From the IMG/VR virus record IMGVR_UViG_3300021076_000062, positions 1 through 29,940 of that record: a DNA stretch of 29,940 bases. The stretch is one strand, 5' to 3'. This document shows, piece by piece, positions 27,030 through 29,940 of the stretch (position 1 is its first letter; every line of letters starts with the position of its first letter). Under the pieces are notes generated by a model. That model was not told where the DNA came from. It ran no database searches and saw only the letters and a program-made list of their open reading frames with translations. Position numbers and translations under genes: made by a program. Source of the stretch: a virus.

Positions 27030-27428
27030 ATGTCTAATTTCAATTATCGTTCACAATTTCATTCTAGTTACGCTGGTCAGATGGTGTCTTTACTCGCTAA
27101 GATAAGCATCGGAGCTTCTGGAGCCCCTACTCTTATTCCAAACACTGGTATGGGTATTGCTTCTATCGTTCGTAACTCTGCTGGTAACTATACCATTAAT
27201 CTTTCTAATACATTCTACTCCTTGATGGGAGTACGAGTGACAAACGTTTCAGGTGCATCGGCTCCCGCTGCCCCACTCGTCAACGTAGCTGTAGACGCAG
27301 TTAAAGTTGCTGCCGCACCGCTTGTTACAATCCAGACTCGAAATGTTAGTAATGCTGCAACGGATCCAGCATCTGGAGAGATACTTCAGATTGAACTCTT
27401 ACTCAACAGAAGTTCTACAGGCAATTAA
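27030..27428 (+). CDS. Conserved virion protein, decoration-type, 132 aa
   Basis: MSNFNYRSQFHSSYAGQMV, AKISIGASGAPTLIP then GIASIVRNSAGNYTINLSNTFYSLMG is a pattern shared by small beta-rich structural proteins (Q-F-H-x-S and ASGAPTL-GxGIxSVxRNSAG) in podovirus-type phages. Beta-sandwich likely, Ala/Thr rich; candidate head decoration protein. Position after head genes and before the adaptor agrees. Confidence 0.72.
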   Translation: MSNFNYRSQFHSSYAGQMVSLLAKISIGASGAPTLIPNTGMGIASIVRNSAGNYTINLSNTFYSLMGVRVTNVSGASAPAAPLVNVAVDAVKVAAAPLVTIQTRNVSNAATDPASGEILQIELLLNRSSTGN

Positions 27429-27633
27429 TAAGTTTATAGGGTGCCCCAGCGTCTAATTAGCGCCCGGGTTAAATGCGTGACCAGCCCTATGTTTTAGTTT
27501 CGGGTGGTGCCTTTCGTTAATAGCGTCGGGCTAAGTGTGATATCGTAAAGGACGTCGCAGCCACCCACACAAAGTGACCACAAGAAGCCGGGAGAAGGTT
27601 GTACGTGTAGGTCTCCCGGCTTAGAGGATTTAA
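27429..27633 (+). ncRNA. Large structured intergenic RNA, 205 bases
   Basis: No gene on either strand. Domain 1: ATAGGG/CCCTAT (27436-27441 with 27485-27490). Domain 2: GGGTGG/CCACCC (27502-27507 with 27561-27566), then TGC/GCA past a bulged G and CCTTT/AAAGG (27510-27514 with 27547-27551), inner hairpin TAGC/GCTA. Domain 3: AAGCCGGGAG/CTCCCGGCTT (27585-27594 with 27613-27622), directly before ribosome binding site AGAGGA. Several long-range perfect pairings in a GC-rich stretch support a folded RNA. Confidence 0.5.
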
Positions 27634-28683
27634 ATGAGCATTCCAGGCATACCAAACAATCTAATTGGGCAAACAGGTAATCAACAAAACTACTTGTCCT
27701 GGTCGCCATCCTCAGGCGCTACGTCCTATGCTATCCAAGTCTCAACTGATGGTATGAACTTCAGTGCTCTTGGGACTTCTACCTCAAACTCTTATGTGGA
27801 TACAGCAGCCGTCATTGGTACCGCTTATTATTATACAGTTCAATCAGTTAACATTTCAGGCAGCAGTCCATCATCACCAGTCGTAGGGCCGTTGGTTCCC
27901 GCACCAACCGGTGAGATGTCCTTAGCCTCCCTGCGCTTAGCCTCACAGCAGAAGGCTGATAGAATCAACTCCCAGTTCGTCACCACACAAGAGTGGAACA
28001 CATTCATTAACCTAGCAATGAATGAGCTTTATGATTTACTCATTACCACCTATGAAGACTACTTCATGGCGCCTAGGATACAGTTCATAGCGCCAGGAAA
28101 TACCTCCATATTCGCTCTACCTAACGGATCTAATCAGTTCTTAAGCTACCCTAACCAAGGACCAGCCTTTACACCAGCTCCTTTCTATAAGCTCCTCGGT
28201 GTAGACCTTGGGCTTCAAAACGCCAATAATGCCTTTGTCACCATCAACAAATACAATTTAATAGATAGAAATAGATTCGTATTCCCTAATACCGCCTCAA
28301 CCATTTATGGCGTATTCAACCTCCAATATCGTTTATTGGGGACTAACATTGAGTTTATACCGACGCCATCAGGTGGCCAAGTTCTTCAGATCCTTTACAT
28401 TCCCCGCCTTCCTCTTTTAATGCTTGATACAGACATCACTACCATTGGCTTCAGTGGATGGTTAGAGTATGTAATTGTTAGGGCTGCTAAATATGCACTT
28501 GATAAAGAAGAATCAGACACAACGAAGCTAACAGAAGAGATTCTGTTCATTCAGAAACGTATTGAAGATACCGCTCCTAACAGAGATGCAGGACAACCGG
28601 ATCGAGTCAGTGACATACGCCAAGGCCGAGGCTGGGGCGATGGTGGTGGCTTCGGACAAAACGGCGCGATTGGTGGATTCTAA
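27634..28683 (+). CDS. Fn3-domain fusion to conserved phage adaptor-like protein, 349 aa
   Basis: Residues about 4-85 look like fibronectin type III (NYLSWSPSSGATSYAIQVS, AYYYTVQSVNISGSS, and final SPVVGP). Residues 95-349 are a widespread podovirus virion core beginning LASLRLASQQKADRINSQF, TQEWNTFINLAMNELYDLLI and later LLPIDGF-like ITTIGFSGWLEYVIVRAAKYALDKEE. The C-terminus is Gly-rich. Such cores fit head-tail connector or neck proteins, and Fn3 modules on virions mediate weak surface adhesion. Ribosome binding site AGAGGA. Confidence 0.72.
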   Translation: MSIPGIPNNLIGQTGNQQNYLSWSPSSGATSYAIQVSTDGMNFSALGTSTSNSYVDTAAVIGTAYYYTVQSVNISGSSPSSPVVGPLVPAPTGEMSLASLRLASQQKADRINSQFVTTQEWNTFINLAMNELYDLLITTYEDYFMAPRIQFIAPGNTSIFALPNGSNQFLSYPNQGPAFTPAPFYKLLGVDLGLQNANNAFVTINKYNLIDRNRFVFPNTASTIYGVFNLQYRLLGTNIEFIPTPSGGQVLQILYIPRLPLLMLDTDITTIGFSGWLEYVIVRAAKYALDKEESDTTKLTEEILFIQKRIEDTAPNRDAGQPDRVSDIRQGRGWGDGGGFGQNGAIGGF

Positions 28684-28979
28684 TGGCCCTCCCCCTTTTC
28701 AATTTCAGTGACCGCAATCAACAAATGATGCAGAGTCAATGGGCTTCGCAGATTAACCCAGTATTAGCTAACCCGCTTACCTCTCCTAGGATACTAAAGA
28801 ATATTGCTTTAACCACCGGAGTCAACGTCATCAACACCGGGTTACAAGCAATGCAACAAGGATGGATTATCTCTGACCAAAGTGCCGCAGCCTCAATCTA
28901 TAGGTCTGCTGCTTTTAATGACTTAACTTTAACTTTAACCTCTAGTGCTCCTTGCACTATTAACTTAGTGGTGTACTAA
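28683..28979 (+). CDS. Conserved small virion protein, 98 aa
   Basis: PLFNFSDRNQQMMQSQWASQINPVL, LKNIALTTGVNVINTGLQ-MQQGWIISDQSAAASIYR, and a beta C-terminus. The LxGVNxINHxL-QGWxI pattern is shared by small proteins between neck and tail-fibre genes in podovirus-type phages. Probably structural. ATGs overlap neighbours by one base. Confidence 0.75.
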   Translation: MALPLFNFSDRNQQMMQSQWASQINPVLANPLTSPRILKNIALTTGVNVINTGLQAMQQGWIISDQSAAASIYRSAAFNDLTLTLTSSAPCTINLVVY

Positions 28980-29940
28980 TGTCAAACGACGGCTCTATAA
29001 CAACCCCAAACATGGGTCTATTAAATCCAGTACCAGGTGTTACACCGGGGCAAGCTTATGCCTCAGATATTTACACCTCATTAACTTTAATCGATTCCCA
29101 CGATCATACCTTAAACAAAGGCGTGCAGCTTACTCCTCTTTCTTTAAACATCAACTCAGCACTCAACATGGCCGGTGTCGGAAGCTCAACCCCTCAAATC
29201 CTCTTAAATACACAAGCAGTGAACTTCGTACCTCAAACAACTAATGCTGCTATCAATAGTATTTTCTTTAAGGGGACAGAATTATGGGTAACCGATGGGG
29301 TCAATAATCATATACAAATAACTGCTGCAGGAGTTGTAAATGCCACGGGCAGCGGTGTTACAAACGGCCTTGCTACAGCAGCCTTCAATGGTTCAAATAA
29401 TCTACAATTATTCTATGATATCGGGGGTCTTGCCACTTCAATAGACACAGGAAATGTATTACTTAGAAACTTATCTCCTAACTCTACATATGCATTAACT
29501 CTGTCAGCTCCTAACTTAACAGCAAGCTATCAAGTTACCTTACCCACTTTACCTGGTGTTCAAGGGCCTTTGATAATGAGCACCTCCGGTGAACTAATCC
29601 CAACTACTTATGATCAAGTAGGATTAGATATGGGGGCCTTAGGATCTAATAACATCTTAAACTCTTTTACTGGAATCTCTCAAGGCCAAGCAAATATAAT
29701 TGCAGAACAAGTAACTACAGTTGGAGCTGATTCTATAGCAGGTCAGATGTCTTTTGTAGGTGTTAATTATATATTCAATAGTGTTAGCTCAGTAACTAAC
29801 ACCACAGCAAATCTTGTAGCCAGCAGCATGTCAGCTACAGGTGCAAATGATGTTGCTAGTCTTATGACCACTAGCTCTGGTGTTACTTCTATGGTCAGCC
29901 AATTCAGCAACGCGAATTGCAACACTATTGCATCTGGTAT
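28979..29940 (+). CDS. Tail fibre or tail appendage protein, N-terminal 320 aa, cut by window edge
   Basis: Read by hand; open through the edge. The start region has SDIYTSLTLIDSHDHTLNKGV, the phage fibre signature (xSLxxIDxHDHxxGKGV), followed by beta-rich, Ser/Thr/Asn/Gly-rich sequence typical of fibre shafts. No enzymatic motif in the part seen. Stop-start overlap with the previous gene (TAATG). Likely carries the receptor-binding domain beyond the edge. Confidence 0.85.
   Translation, partial: MSNDGSITTPNMGLLNPVPGVTPGQAYASDIYTSLTLIDSHDHTLNKGVQLTPLSLNINSALNMAGVGSSTPQILLNTQAVNFVPQTTNAAINSIFFKGTELWVTDGVNNHIQITAAGVVNATGSGVTNGLATAAFNGSNNLQLFYDIGGLATSIDTGNVLLRNLSPNSTYALTLSAPNLTASYQVTLPTLPGVQGPLIMSTSGELIPTTYDQVGLDMGALGSNNILNSFTGISQGQANIIAEQVTTVGADSIAGQMSFVGVNYIFNSVSSVTNTTANLVASSMSATGANDVASLMTTSSGVTSMVSQFSNANCNTIASG

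Noticed and set aside
1-29940. Lysogeny module or integrase attachment site
   Set aside because: No recombinase, CI-type repressor or excisionase was seen; the tRNA shows no duplicated end that would suggest an att site.

Overview
The window is a stretch of an AT-rich (about 40% G+C by eye) tailed double-stranded DNA phage genome, probably a podovirus-type virus. It has a P22-like portal, a scaffold, an HK97-fold-like capsid protein and small adaptor proteins, and no tape measure or tail-tube genes are visible in what is shown. A collagen-like lipoprotein, a transglycosylase and an M15 endolysin fit a Gram-negative host, but nothing identifies the host. The phage uses bacterial-type promoters (TTGACA with a TGn-extended -10), and no phage RNA polymerase is seen here. 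No integrase, CI-type repressor or CRISPR array was found.

Leftward arm (1-11967, minus strand): a DNA-metabolism operon with many ATGA start/stop overlaps. Read from its promoter near 12000 it encodes small membrane and unknown proteins, an Rrf2-type regulator, a collagen-like lipoprotein, a membrane-anchored protein, small conserved proteins, a RecA-like recombinase and an SbcD/SbcC (gp47/gp46) pair. An HNH nuclease, a metallophosphoesterase, a transglycosylase and a zincin-like protein follow. After these come a CYTH/triphosphate-tunnel protein, a MazZ-like dATP/dGTP diphosphohydrolase, an SSB-like protein, a terminator, a tRNA-Asn, another HNH protein and an archaeo-eukaryotic-type primase cut by the window edge.

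Divergent control region (about 11968-12421): a leftward promoter, a long nested hairpin terminator, two rightward promoters (one containing a perfect 19-bp palindrome) and a GC-rich hairpin island without a gene.

Rightward arm (12422-23251): a small unknown gene, a membrane-anchored trypsin-like protease, a 28-aa membrane peptide and an M15 endolysin. A HTH protein, a GNAT protein and small conserved genes lead to the terminase large subunit, portal, a 50-aa membrane peptide, scaffold and major capsid protein. The capsid gene has a heavily structured leader and is followed by a strong terminator.

Accessory island (23315-26906): this sits inside the structural module. It has at least three promoters, an endonuclease VII-like nuclease, a PQ-loop/SemiSWEET-like transporter, an Imm5-like Ala-rich protein, about ten small ORFs, and a riboswitch-like leader starting exactly at a predicted transcription start. 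Structural genes resume at 27030 (decoration-type protein, Fn3-fused adaptor, conserved virion protein, tail fibre cut by the edge), two of them behind long structured leaders. The most interesting candidates are the 25885-25946 leader, the 27429-27633 structured RNA, the PQ-loop gene, the protease/micropeptide/endolysin cassette, and the MazZ plus CYTH nucleotide-processing pair.
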